From positions 11,479,187-11,543,186 of the forward strand of contig CM025853.1 of assembly GCA_003952965.2 (NCBI GenBank): a stretch of DNA of 64,000 nt, written 5' to 3'. Position numbers and translations under genes: made by a program. Shown here in pieces: positions 1 through 12,500 of this stretch; positions within the stretch are counted from its first letter, which is position 1, and each line of letters starts with the position of its first letter. The notes beneath the pieces were generated by a model. The model worked only from the letters and a program-made list of their open reading frames with translations. It was not told where the DNA came from and made no database searches. Source of the stretch: Morella rubra (taxonomy: Eukaryota > Streptophyta > Magnoliopsida > Fagales > Myricaceae).

Positions 1-153
1 GTTGATCAGATGAAAGTCCTCAGTCCCTCTCAGGCTCTCGCGTACTTAACCTGGGCTAACAAGTTGAAAATTGGCAGCCAAAGCTCTCCAAGTTATCTCA
101 TCATTGTGGATGAGATCCGTCTCCGCCTGGATACGTTTGACGATTTAGCTTGA
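1..153 (+). CDS. 3' end of an unidentified gene (partial, cut by window edge)
   Basis: Frame 1 is open from the first base to a TGA at 151-153, giving 50 residues. They include a stretch like MKVLSPSQALAYLTWANKL and end LRLDTFDDLA. The composition (regular codons, Leu/Ala/Ser-rich helix-like stretch) and clean stop look like a terminal exon or the end of a longer exon. I do not recognise the family. The 458-bp tandem duplication begins six bases after the stop and would fall in this gene's 3' UTR. It could also be a pseudogene fragment, since only 50 codons are visible. Confidence 0.4.
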   Translation, partial: VDQMKVLSPSQALAYLTWANKLKIGSQSSPSYLIIVDEIRLRLDTFDDLA

Positions 154-158
154 ACATT

Positions 159-1085
159 CTATCCTTGACACAGTCCTGCCCTTCATGAGAAGCTAAAGAG
201 TCAAATCAAGAAAAATTGAGCAACTTGCCCCCTCCCACCCTCCAACCAAAGCGTCTAATTAGGATCCCAATACGTTTTCCATGGGTAATTTTGACAGTCT
301 AATCTTGGAAGTTTTTGTCATTTTCTGAAGCCATATTCTTCGGCTTTTAGGACCTCAATTACCCTTTTGTTTGATTGAGAATTCCAGCGGAGATATCTAT
401 TTTGTAGAGAACAGCTAATACCTCCATTATTCCTAGTTAGTGATAAGCACACAGTCTCTTGAAGGCTTACCCAATCTATAAAAGTGTCCCTCATGCTTAT
501 TGCGCTAAGTTTGGCACGTACGGGTACATAAATTAAACACCAGTGTGGTCGTGGAGTCATGTAAGCTTGACTGCTTCCTAAGCTTTTTCTGAGCCCACTC
601 ATGTAAGTTAAGCAACTATCCTTGGACACAGTCCTGCCCTCCTCATGAGAAGCTAAAGAGTCAAATCAAGAGAGTTAAATTGAGCAACTTGCCCCCTCCC
701 ACCCTCCAACCACAAGCGTCTAATTAGGATCCCAATACGTTTTCCATGGGTAATTTTGACAGTCTAATCTTGGAAGTTTTTGTCATTTTCTGAAGCCATA
801 TTCTTCGGCTTTTAGGACCTCAATTACCCTTTTGTTTGATTGAGAATTCCAGCGGAGATATCTATTTTGTAGAGAACAGCTAATACCTCCATTATTCCTA
901 GTTAGTGATAAGCACACAGTCTCTTGAAGGCTTACCCAATCTATAAAAGTGTCCCTCATGCTTATTGCGCTAAGTTTGGCACGTACGGGTACATAAATTA
1001 AACACCAGTGTGGTCGTGGAGTCATGTAAGCTTGACTGCTTCCTAAGCTTTTTCTGAGCCCACTCATGTAAGTTAAGCAACTAAT
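159..1085. repeat. 458-bp tandem duplication, two near-identical copies
   Basis: Unit 1 (159-616) and unit 2 (617-about 1085) start with the same words (ctatcctt...acacagtcctgccct) and end with agttaagcaacta. They differ only by a few small indels, such as four extra bases near 680. Both contain the same minus-strand open frame of about 100 codons. It is probably carried passively, because it has no recognisable domain and duplicated non-coding DNA keeps its frames. The high identity indicates a recent duplication or an assembly artefact. Confidence 0.85.
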
Positions 1086-4000
1086 CCGCAAACTAAAGCG
1101 TACCTTTTTTTTTTAAAAAAAATGTAGCGAATTGCTTTAAAGGATAACAAGATGAACCAAAATCCTCTGTAATTTTTTACTCAAATTATATAGTGTAATT
1201 AGAAAAAAGCTTGACACAATATGTGGACCCATTATAGAGGTCCGCAAACTGTTATTATATAATTGCTTTTAAAAGATGAGTAATTTTTTAGACATATGTG
1301 GATTATAGAGGTGGACCCCTTATACTATTTATTGTTGTTCATGTAAAATTTTCAAAAATATGAGCCATACAATGAGTTTCACATACAACAAATTACAGAG
1401 AATAATAATCTAATCAAGAAAAGATATTACACACTATCTTTATGTGAAGGACTTGAATTAATTTGGTCAAATTGAGAAACACATTAATTGAGTTAGGAAT
1501 GCACTGATAAAGCCTTGGAAACTTTAACGAACCCGAAGTACCCTCATTAAAGCCCTCTTCCTGTCTCTATAATGACGGACAAAAGGGAGATCACTAGAGA
1601 TGTAATTAATCAGGGGAAATGGAAAAATAACGGGAATCGTGGGTCTACATGTGAGGTCCTCCAAGTGACATGTGTACGGCGATGCTCAAATAGATGCTTG
1701 TGTGTGCTAGTTGCGGTGAAGCAATGAAGGGAGAATATGTGCTGGTAGGGTAATTGTATGGTTACCGAGACCCGAGCCGATAGTTCCCTCTTTCTGTATT
1801 TATTGGCCGAATTCAAAGTAAGGCAGATTCGCATTCCGAAGATGTCCCTGCCAATTTTATTTGAGGAACTAATCAATAAAGTGGGAGTGCGGAATGAAGA
1901 CAAAGGGTGCAAAATTTCAGGAGCAACATATACTGCACCTCGCGTACGGTATTACCTATTGGCCCAATTTCTTTAGCACAGGATCAAATTTAATGGATTT
2001 AGGTTGTTATTATTATTATTTTCCTCTTAGCAAAAAAAGGGTTTGTTTGGTGTTGTCATTGCTATAGTTAACTTAAACTTGAGCATATCCTCATGGCTTA
2101 GGGCTTTCAAGTTATAATGGAGCTTGACAAGATTCGAACTTACGAGTTCAAACTCGCAAGGTGATATTTTTGACCGACATCTTGCTACTATGCAAACACC
2201 ATGGGGACAATAGGTGTGGATTATGAATTTTTAGGAATTAATTCAAATAATAAAATTTTTATTTTCCTATTAGTTTAAGTTTTTGAGATAAGGGGAAGAT
2301 TTCAGTTGGTATCAAAGCTAAGATTTTCAAAACTTGAATTGTACTCTATTTCAATTTCAATTAAATATTGCACGTGTTGGGCCTCCCAATTAAAAAGAGA
2401 GTTCAGCCCACACGTAAGGGAGAGTATAGAGAATATAATTCAAATAATAAAATATTTATCTTCCAACTTAAACTTTCGGAATAAGTGGTAGATTCATATA
2501 ATTGAATCACATTGAGATGAATAACAACCCTAAGGGATTCGAGCATTACTAAAAGTGCATGCTAATAAGAAGTTAAGAACAATGCAGAAGATGTACGTAC
2601 CCTTACGAGTGATTCTATGCGACGTGTAGCATTTTACATAAGGACCAGCTTACACATTAATTTTTTATAATGAAAGTTGGAATTGGGTTTTGTGACACCC
2701 ACATGCGTGGTTTTAAAAATTAAGATATTTAAACTAACTTTGTCGCCTAATCTACATCAAGAAGTGACTAGATTTTTCTCACTCTTTGGTAGATTCCACT
2801 TGACCCTAAAAGGAACACTTCTACAATTTCCATTATTTTTTCTTTTGGTTTTAAAAGCAATTAGTAAAAGTATATTTTGAACATTTTAAATGAAAAAGTA
2901 GAAATTATTGCTAGGGTGGAAGCCATTAAACACAAAAGTATACAACACCCTTTTTCTGTGATCTATGCTCTAAAAAAAAAAAAAAAACCCATCCACTAGT
3001 TTCACCTGAATGTGAGTCAAATTGAATGAATCCAATTGTCCCATCTCATAGTATATTGCTTTTGGAAAAGGTGTCTAAGCTTCATAAAGCAAAACTTGAG
3101 CAAACAATCCACTAAACGACTATCAATAAGCAACAAAGGAGAGTGTTCTCTATGCTTTTGGATCATTGAGTGGGGGTTATGGGGGTTCAAACTTTTCCTC
3201 ATGCAACCCATACAAAAGGGGGGTGTTGCTCTATGAAGTCATTGGTGGTATATATGTCAGTCCGTCAATTGGTGGAGTTTTTTTGTCTTTAAAGGGGGTA
3301 ATATGGTCCAAAACGGACTCGATTTTACACAATTATGGGCAAAATAAATATATGCCCTTGGGAAACAAAGAAAAGAGGTTTGGGCTCGAGTCGTTGGTGC
3401 GACCATTTGCCTCCCTTTGCTTTAATCGAAGCCTTGCTTTTGCCGACCTCGTCACTTGGGACACCTACCATCAGATACTCTCGTCGCTATCGCTCCTCTC
3501 CTTTTTACCCCCCTAAATACCAAAAGAACCACTCGTGCAAAGGCAGTGACAGTGTGTGGCACCGGATGAGCTTTACAGGACCATTGATGGAAATTCACTT
3601 CCTCATCCTTTGAAAAGCTCAGCCAGGACATAAAACGACGCAGTTTCACCACTCAAAGACAACGAATAGGCGCCGATTTCTTTCTAAACTCGCACCAAAA
3701 GTGGCTTCCCTGCCAACATGGCAACATTTTCCATATCCGCCAAGGAGGTAAAAAAGGAATCCCATGAAAGGAGAGTTGCGTTAAAAGAACCCCCAGCTCC
3801 CCCCACATAATCGCGCCGGGGGGGGGAATAAAAATTCCCCACGTTTATTGGAAAAGCCTAATTAACATATTCATTTTTATTATTTTGCTTTACTTTCCAC
3901 ATTCAAATTGTTCATTTTTTAGGTTAACTAACTAATTAACTTCCTTAATCAACAAAAGCTTTATATTTAAGCTAACTTTTGTAACAAAACTTTACTAAAG

Positions 4001-4396
4001 ATAGAAAGTTCAAAGAGTTTGATTACTAACCCTAAACTCAATAGTGTTGGATTCTATAGACAATATATCTATCTGTTGTCCAAAGCAGAACAGATATAAT
4101 CCATTAAGAGATTAACCTCCTAAACTTTTTTCTAATCACTGAAAATTAACCAACTTCGCTAACAAAACCTATAACCACAAGAAATTAACCTACTTCCCTA
4201 GATCCAACTGATTACAATCTTAACCTGCGTATATACCCACATACAGAACTACATAGAGAAATAGTCAGAAAACGCGAAGAACAGAGATAAATATAAGCAT
4301 CAAAATCGATTTGTCGATTCTAAACAAATCAACTCTTGATGATCCAAAATTACACTACCCCATTTTTTACATTGTAAAAGGGTAATATACAAAAAA
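1086..4396. other. intergenic, AT-rich, with LTR debris
   Basis: No gene is supported here. Short open frames at 1610-1912 (minus) and 1758-1976 (plus) overlap each other and show no domain. A (A)16 tract lies near 2970. The stretch 2218-2500 resembles LTR-retrotransposon ends and is listed separately. Nothing else recognisable was seen. Confidence 0.6.
2090..2500 (+). mobile_element. degenerate LTR-retrotransposon ends (probable)
   Basis: At about 2305 the sequence ttca is followed by ttggtatcaaagct, close to the tRNA-iMet-complementary primer-binding site TGGTATCAGAGC that follows many plant LTRs. A second, similar stretch (about 2370-2500) contains cctcccaattaaaaagag and a gagagtatagagaatataattc region. 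It shares the word aattcaaataataaaat with 2232-2249. No coding part is left, so this is fragmentary. Confidence 0.4.
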
Positions 4397-4496
4397 CAGA
4401 GCGGGGAAAAAAAAGAGATGATTTTGAAGAAACAGAGTTACAGAAGGAACTAAGCCCACCTTTTTGTTGTTTTTTCCTTTCATTTTTCTATCGAAT

Positions 4497-5099
4497 TCAT
4501 GGGTTCCAAACACCCCAAATCTTCTCCCCAATAAAACTCACAAACCTTCTCACGGACCCTTTATCGTACCCTTCCTCTCCCTCACCCCCAACAGCACCCC
4601 CAAGGCTCTCATGACCACTATTGCTACTCTCTCCACCCAGCGAGTCCGACTCGCTCGACTCGTCCTTCCCCGAAGTCCCTTCCAACCGCTTCAACTCAGC
4701 CGACCCGTTGTTGCACCCTCTCTTCCTCCTCTCCTTTCTACTCTTCCCACTCTTCTTGCTCTGCGCCATTAACTCGGCCTCGAAAGCATCGATGATTTCG
4801 TGTATCTCTTCCCGATTCGGCGAGGAGTCCCACCTCACCCAGTAACTCGTGTAGCAACGGAAACAGTTGCAGTTAAACTGAGGAGGGTGATCGGCGCAGC
4901 CTTTTTGGTGGGTGGCCCTTCGGCGACCGTCAAGGTTGACGGAGCTGTTGGAGCAGGAGAGTAGGTAGGCTAGGACTTCTCGGTCTTCGAGTGATAAAGC
5001 AGCCGCGAGGGTCAGGATCGTCGCCGGAAGGAAGGCAAGGTGGTCGGAGATGATCGGCGGCGACGGATGAACCGTTCCTCGGCGGTAGAGCTTCTTCAT
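4497..5099 (-). CDS. conserved plant protein of unknown function, intronless, 200 aa
   Basis: Single-exon frame with an ATG at 5099. The N-terminal half is hydrophobic-helical (HPSPPIISDHLAFLPATIL, LSLEDREVLAYLLSC). A conserved Cys-rich core follows (about residues 86-110: FNCNCFRCYTSYWVRWDSSP), then EEIHEIIDAFEAELM. The next part is a low-complexity basic/acidic linker (KKSGKSRKERRKRG, then Ser/Glu/Gly-rich), and the tail is VRRFVSFIGEKIWGVWNP. I recall this architecture as an uncharacterised land-plant family. The C-x-C-x2-C cluster could bind metal and the basic run could be a nuclear signal; both are inference. A (GA)n tract lies just upstream, in the probable 5' UTR or promoter. The GC-rich sequence contrasts with the surrounding DNA and supports real coding. 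Confidence 0.85.
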   Translation of the reverse strand: MKKLYRRGTVHPSPPIISDHLAFLPATILTLAAALSLEDREVLAYLLSCSNSSVNLDGRRRATHQKGCADHPPQFNCNCFRCYTSYWVRWDSSPNREEIHEIIDAFEAELMAQSKKSGKSRKERRKRGCNNGSAELKRLEGTSGKDESSESDSLGGESSNSGHESLGGAVGGEGEEGYDKGSVRRFVSFIGEKIWGVWNP

Positions 5100-5198
5100 A
5101 GCAAAAGACTTTGGGGAAGGTAGAGAGAAAAGATAGCTGTCTGAAGAGAGAAGAGACTAGGTTTGGACTTTGAACGGCTGATGAGGTTATATGGTTCG

Positions 5199-5231
5199 AG
5201 AGAGCGAGAGAGAGAGAGAGAGAGAGAGAGA
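5199..5231. repeat. (GA)n microsatellite upstream of the 200-aa gene
   Basis: Nearly pure GA/AG dinucleotides (one c interruption), about 100 bases upstream of the ATG at 5099. Read on the gene's strand it is a CT tract, typical of plant 5' leaders and core promoters. Confidence 0.85.
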
Positions 5232-8200
5232 GCCTCAGAGTTGGTGACGTGTAATCGATGTTGGCGAATGGAGGGCGTTCACGTACGACGCGGACAGAAA
5301 TGTACAGGTACGGATCAAGATCAAGCGCTTTGATTCGTGGCGCTACCCTGTGATTGGTTAATAATATTTGCTTTAAAAAAAAAAAACTAGTACTTGATTA
5401 ACTGAATTAAAATTATCCTCAGGGAAAAAAGATACCTGATTTATATTTGTCTCTTTATTATTTACAGCTATAACTAAATATTCCAATAACACCAATCAAA
5501 TTTTTACACTTGGAGAGTGAAGGCGTCCTTGCAGTGAACGGATGAGATTCGTGCTGTGATGAGATGGGACCTACTTCAATGATCAGCCTCTCTTTTTGGC
5601 TGACGTCCAGTTTGTACAGTTAATTCACTGACCCTCCTATACGTCAGGGTTGGTGTGTGAAGGAATTGGGCGGGCTTAAGCTAACACATTACAGTCAAGA
5701 ACCGGCTGCTGTTAGGTGCTATAGGCCACGGGTGCACCTTGACTCTTTTATTTTTTCACTTTGAATTTCTTTTCTGACAACCTTCGGTTATTATTTTCGG
5801 TTAAATGGTTGAAATCCTATTCCTACCCTTTCAATATTTCTCTTAGCTGGAAGATTATTATAATCAATTAAATACAGTTATTAAAGATTAAAAAAAAATC
5901 AACCGTACACTTGAACTTTTATTTTACTTTTTTTAATAAAATTTTATTTTTGTACCCAACTATTTTGAGAATTTGAATTATTAAGTTCATCTTCTCGAAT
6001 TACTAAAATTTATTTATGTGTGTCTTTAAATAAGATTTGAACGTCAAAATTCATGCTGGATGATTTTGACAGTTTGATTTCATTTGAAGATGCACATTAA
6101 TAAATTAATGATAATTTAAAGGTTTAATGTAATGAATTTAATAGTCAGATTTCTAACGTATCATTAATCTCATAGTTTGAAAATATAAAGTAATTTTTTT
6201 CTATTTTGTTTAGATAGTAAAGATTCAAATTTGGTGCGGATGTTTTACCAATTAACGGTAGTTTTTAATTAATAAGGAGCTTGCATTTTATTTTTCTTAG
6301 GGACCATTGTTATAGTTGTTTAATGTTTTAATTTATGCCCCTGTATGGTAATCGAATATGCTTTGAAAGATGTTGAATCTAATGAAATTACAGTAAAATA
6401 CCTACCCATGGGGAAAGATCTTCTATTATCTTTGTGGAAATTTTGTCTTGCGTAATTTTGTCGATGTACATTTAAAAATTTGATTATATTTCCAAGTCTT
6501 TATCTCTTCTACGCAAAGCAGATGTTCGAAGTTAATTACTTGATAAAATCAATCTTGGGGTGAAAAGGCAAGGAATTCCATTGATTAGAACTTATTTTAC
6601 TCAAAATTAATAAGTGTAGCATTTGTATTTCTCACGTGACCTTCTTAGGTTCCCAAAGAATGAAAGTGGTCTTCTAATTATAAACTGGGCTGCCGTTTAG
6701 AAGTTAATTAACTAACTAAAGTAAATCCAAATTATGATATTGTCTTACTATACGTAAGATGGTTAGATAAACTGAATAATTAAATTTTAGAAAAATAATT
6801 TTTTTCATCAAATGTACATTTTAAGTTTCAAACTTTAAATATCTCCAACTCTAGAATTATAAAAATTCATCAATATCCGTCTTCTAGTTAAATCATATAG
6901 TCAAAATGTGAAAAAAAAATCTACGTGACTCAATTTTCGCTGTTATATTATACGAGAAGGTTGATAGTTTAGACCCTACATGTATTTAGAATTATTTAAG
7001 GAGGATGAAAAGAGATATTCTCTCTTAAATGTTTCAAAAATAAATTAGATAGCATTTTTAGAAGCAAGAATTTGAATTCCTATAAAAGTACTAGGAACCA
7101 AAGGTGAAAATGGGTTGTCAATTATAAGCTAAAAATTTGTTATCGAGGGGGGAGGAATGTCGTTGTGCCAAGTCAATGACTTTATATATATATATATATA
7201 TTTCTTGATACATCTGAATATATTAGGGTAAAGTATAAATAAATAAAAACATTCTTAAAATCCAACTATATATATATCCAGATGTGTCAAGAAATATATA
7301 TATATATATATATATATGGCCTAGGTCGAGGTTAAGTGAATATAGTTACTCACAAAAGAAGGGAGAGAAGCCTTTTATTGTGCTTGATGGGTTCTCTTAA
7401 TATATATTAATTAATTTTATACCTTCATATCTAGAACATTATATTAATTTCCAAATGTAAATTTTTCATACGTGAATGTTTGAAGTTAGGTGAGCTAATC
7501 AATTTGGTCTCAAAATGCTGTTCAAGATTACCACACAATATTCTACTGAAAAAGAAAACGGATAATTTATATTTTTTTTTATGCGACAACTCTTGGGGTT
7601 TCGAGATAAATTAACAAAAAGGCGGCCTCGTGGACCTCTGGTGACAAAATGGCTGCTGTTTGATGTTTCCTAGTTCATATAAATGAATTATTAACTCAAG
7701 AAAAAAAAGGATATTAATTAGATCTCTGACGTCTGTTTGGCCTCTGATGTTATTTAATTAAATGAATGCAGGCCCAAAAGGCAGTTGGAATTTGACGAAA
7801 CAAGAAGAAAGAGTTGGCGAAGCACAAATAAGGACGTGGATTTGCAGTCAACTATGACACACATCAACCTCTCTTCTCTCTCTCTCTCACACACGCCCAC
7901 GCATATATAAAAAAGCATTTGAAATTTTTGAGGACGATGAAAAGTTGAGGGGCTTAAGATTTCAGACATTAAACTAAACAGAGGGGTTAATTTTTTTAAA
8001 AAAAATAATAAGTGCAGATTTAAAATCAGAAACGTAGAAGTATTTTAAAAAGAAAAAGAAAAAAAAATGGAGCGTGCTAACTTCTATAACTATTCTCCTT
8101 TTATAATATGCCATGTTGCTTGAATTTTCAGGCAAGAGAAAAAATCTAGTAGATTTATCTGAGGTTGTATATGCTCCAGTCCATTATAATTAATGCACTG

Positions 8201-9200
8201 TGTTTACCAGTTGGATACATGGATTAGCTATACGATCGTATACTTTGCAAAAAAAAAAAAGGCTTAAAAATTGTTTGGGTGCGTACATGCATAAGGGAGA
8301 AGCAAGCTAAGGAACTTAAGAAGTCGTGGACTCCTCCCCCTAATTCACGGAGTGCTCTCGAAAAAAAAAAAAAAAAAACAGAGAAAGAGAGACAATGAGG
8401 GACGTCTATGGTTACCTTCTTTCTGTTGCACTTACATTGAATAAATGAAAATGCAGACAATATAAAACAGTGTTTTTTTTTTTCAGGGCAATAAAAGGAA
8501 ACTATACTTTTATAAAATAAGTTGAGTTTTAGTTATCCAATTCCATCTAAGAATTCTCCATTCTCCAATTGATACAATGTATATTTACTCATTAATTTTT
8601 TTTTTTTGTCTAACCAGATGTTCGTACCAACTTACACATATTTTGACTAATCTCAAAGTCTCTCTCGTCCTCTCATCCCACGCAAACCAAATAATCATCA
8701 AGCCAAATGTCTTAAGGGTGGTTTCAAAGGGTTAATAATAACTATAAAGTTTTGAACTTAAGATTGTAGAGGGACCATATCACCAAGATCCAAGCATTAA
8801 GCACTAGGCTAATCCTAGAATTTATATGTAGTCATTAATTCAAGCAAACCATACGGACGTTTTGGTTTTCCTATGCTCCAAAATAATCCAAATTTATCAA
8901 TGAACGCCAAGATGCATATGCCCAATTGCAGGAATGTTTCCTCGTGCCCTGAAAGGTCACGATGATCTAAGACTGCACTAATTCCATGACGCAAACATCG
9001 CCTTTAAGAGGGAATCCCTCTAGCCAGCCGCCACCGACGGTAAAGCGAACCCAAAAGCGAAACGGAGAGGACCCCGTACGAACAAAGCAAGGCAGAGTAT
9101 TGGATCCGAATGTCCAGAACACGTACGTAAGCTGAATTGATATGATCCATGTGGGTGTTTTCGCTGTTTATTTGTGCGCATAAACAGAGACTATAATAAT
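5232..9200. other. intergenic, AT-rich, no gene seen
   Basis: About 4 kb without a supportable gene. It holds homopolymer A or T tracts (near 5375, 8245, 8350, 8470, 8600), a CT-rich run near 7870 and the AT-rich inverted repeat at 7182-7317 listed separately. The 60-80 codon open frames show no domain. Confidence 0.6.
7182..7317. repeat. AT-rich inverted repeat (hairpin/MITE-like)
   Basis: The left arm is (TA)n followed by tttcttgatacatctgaata. The right arm is atatccagatgtgtcaagaa followed by (AT)n. The arms are near-perfect reverse complements over roughly 40 bases with a loop of about 45 bases. This could be a small foldback element or a MITE whose ends expanded as TA microsatellite. The strand could extrude as a cruciform. 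Confidence 0.7.
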
Positions 9201-9518
9201 ACGAAATCACGGCATCATATTTATTGTTGATCTGCCAAATAACTTTGTCACGAGATATACTCGTATTTCAACACTTTCGCTACAACATGCAGGCCACGAC
9301 ACACAGCCTTCATAGTAGCACCAATGAGCAAAGCAACGCAAGATCCTGGGTCTGCATAAATAGCATGTCATTCTTTCATTCATAACCTGAAATTCGCTTT
9401 GGGTAAAGTTACTAAAACCAGTATTTAGAATTACTTCCATTCTACCAATGAGAAGTAGCCAGAGAAACCAGAGACCAAAGATCATAATCAGATGAAAATC
9501 CTGTTTCACCCAGGCCAT

Positions 9519-12500
9519 TTAGGAAGAACTCTGCATACGAGTCTTGATCCATGATTCCAAGTACTTCAGCTCCTCACTGGTTATTGAATGGCCAAGACCA
9601 GGATAAGCCTGCAAAATGAAGAATTTTCCACAAGTCAGATACAAATCAAGAGGGCATCTGAGAAAGCGATACAATATTTCAAAGTATTACCTTGAACTCG
9701 CTGCTTACACCAACTTGTTCAAGGAAAGGAGGACCAGCTTGTCCAGCTTCAAACAGTACAGTTCTGTCGTCCATCCCGTGAGACCACAAAATAGGCGTCT
9801 GCACATACATTCAGATTCACAGATCAAACCCTAGTAAATTGAAGAGTCACAAGCAAACGTGCAATAGAAAGACTACAGATTGCACCACAAAATACGTGTC
9901 TGCACATACATTCAGATTCACAGAACCTGCTCAACTCAAGGTGTTACTCTCCAGATGATGATGTATGAGAATGCCATTGATGCCTATTAACAAATATGAC
10001 TAGGTGATTTTAAAACGCAAGTGGAAACACAGGAACCCTCTCGCATGGGTAATCTCTAGGAAACAGAAAGCATTGAACTTTGTCTCCAGAGTAGTCAGTG
10101 TAAATCATTAGAACTGATGCATACAATTTGTTTCACTGAGAGACTTTGATCCATCAAGCACAACTTCACTGCATCCTATCAGCAAATTCAAATCTACGCG
10201 CTCTTGTTGACAGACCACAAAATCTTGTGTAGGAACATTAATTCTCATTACAAGATTGAGCAAATCTTGCTCATCCAACATGGATGAATCGGAGAAATTG
10301 CTTAAAGAATGGAGTTAGTAATGAACCACTATATCTCATCACCATCAAAAAGGTTGACCATTGACCAATAATATGGTTGATTGTCCGTCTGCATATGTTT
10401 TGTAAGATCTTTGTTTTTTATGCATAGAAATAGCAAGCCAAGAAGATATAGGGTTTAAAAAAACACGGATCTGAGGTCCTGTAAAATATAAATTAGAAAC
10501 AAAAGCTTGTAAACTAAAACTGGAAAAAATAGAAGAAAAGTACCCTCTTTGCATTTGGTGAAATTTGTTCTATTATAGACGAATTAAAAGGGAGCCATCC
10601 GCTGAAGACAGCACCTCCTCCTAGAGTTTTCGGGTACAGCAGAACACTAGCCAAGGTCAAGGCACCTGCAATTGTTAAAATTTTCACAGACCTGGCACTA
10701 GCACATTGTCAAAAAACCAACAATGCGAAGACGTTTGCTGGGTGTGTGGTCGTCTGGGGGGGAAGGAAGGGGGCAGGGGGATGAGTTTGAAGAGTGAGAG
10801 CAAGAGGGAGACCTCCTTGACTGAATCCACACACAAATACATTATTAGGATCTGTGCCAGCAGTTATTTCCTTGTCTATCATTGCATGCACATTCTGAAC
10901 TGCTTTAAGCACACTGCTTTCATCTTTTGGAGAATCCTGAATCAAGTTTAGCAAAATAGTCTCAATGATTGTTCAACAAATCCGAAAAATCAACTAACAC
11001 AGTATCCAGCCAATGTGCAATCCTCTTGGAAATTCCTTCCACACTTTGAACTATCAAAGAGTAGTTGAAAAATTCCAAAAAAATATTTGATAACCAATGG
11101 TAACCTACAGAAGGAAGTGGAGATGAGTCACCAGAAACTGCAGAGCCAGCCAAACTTGTCTTCCAAGAATAAAATGCATCTACCAGACAACAAAAAAGCT
11201 CACCCTTCTAATTAGTTGCCTACTAATGGACATGGTATCACGTTGTGATCCTCCTTGAGTAGACCTAAGAGTCAACAAAATTTAGATGCGGCGAATGAAC
11301 TTTTGCACCACATGCATGGTACCGTAATCAGCTATTACAACACAGATTTTGGAACTCGAACGAGGAGTTATCTGACACACACTAGTAAACGCCAAAAAAA
11401 GCAGTGAAACATTGTTCTTATGATTCTAACACAATTTAAATGCTTTAGATCTAGTGCTTCTGTCTCTCACTGCATGATCCTGTAACAGAAGCTTATGGCG
11501 TCTGTAACACGGGAAGTGGAGTGAACCACAATTCTGGGTTAAGCCTCTCCTATTAAGGCCTTGGACCACTTGAGCATGCATAAACAAATGCCAAGCCAAA
11601 CTTGAATTATGGCAATCATCAAGTGTAGCGGGCAGATGAACTTACCAATAAAGCTATCCTTAACGAGTCTGCACCTTAAAAGCAATCAATTACCATCCAT
11701 GAAATTACAACATGAATAGGACCCCATTGAACAGCATTCTACTTCAAACAAGAATCAAGAATGAAATTCCTTATCGACGACACCTTCTTGTTTCCAATAA
11801 AACCCGAAATTTTGCTTTTAGGTTAAACTCAATTTGATATACCACTACTATCAGACAACACCATGAAACAGAATCCAATATGGGATTTAGCAGTAAATCA
11901 AAACAACATAAAGGCAAAATGGAAGCATACTTACAGCCGTCACAGGAATCTCAATAATGTCAAACCATGAGGGCATTACAGCACCATCTACAAGGAGAAG
12001 CAAATACAGAAAATAGATGAATGAATAAAAATTCTATAACATCTTCATTAGAAGGCTAAATCTTTGACTTGCTAATGTAGATTATGAGACACGCCCTCTA
12101 GTCTGATTTTATTTTCTCAAAAGAAGAAGCACCTCAGAAATTCATGAAAGCCTGAAACAAAGAAAGTAGTGCTTCAAAAGACAGCACCCTGACAAAGAAG
12201 CTATAGTTTGACAAGATAAAATGCCCACATGGATGGGGATGCTGAAAACTTGAAATGAGTCTAATTGAAATGTTGTCGCGGCTAGAACATCCTCTGAATA
12301 AAAGTTACAAGTACTATTGAAATATATAATTTTGATTCATAGGCCATGGTTTTCAGGGAGGATCTATCATCTCCTATACTAATTAGATGTGGAATTTTAT
12401 ATCTAAGATTGTCAAATTGAGAGGTAACATGCCATGCAAAGCACCATGAGTTCCAAACAACCCAAAGAACGAGAAATGCTATCAATCTGAATATTTTGGC

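Noticed and set aside
9207..9518. 103-codon minus frame directly after the copy A stop codon
   Set aside because: It is 3' UTR sequence shared with copy B, where the frame is broken differently.
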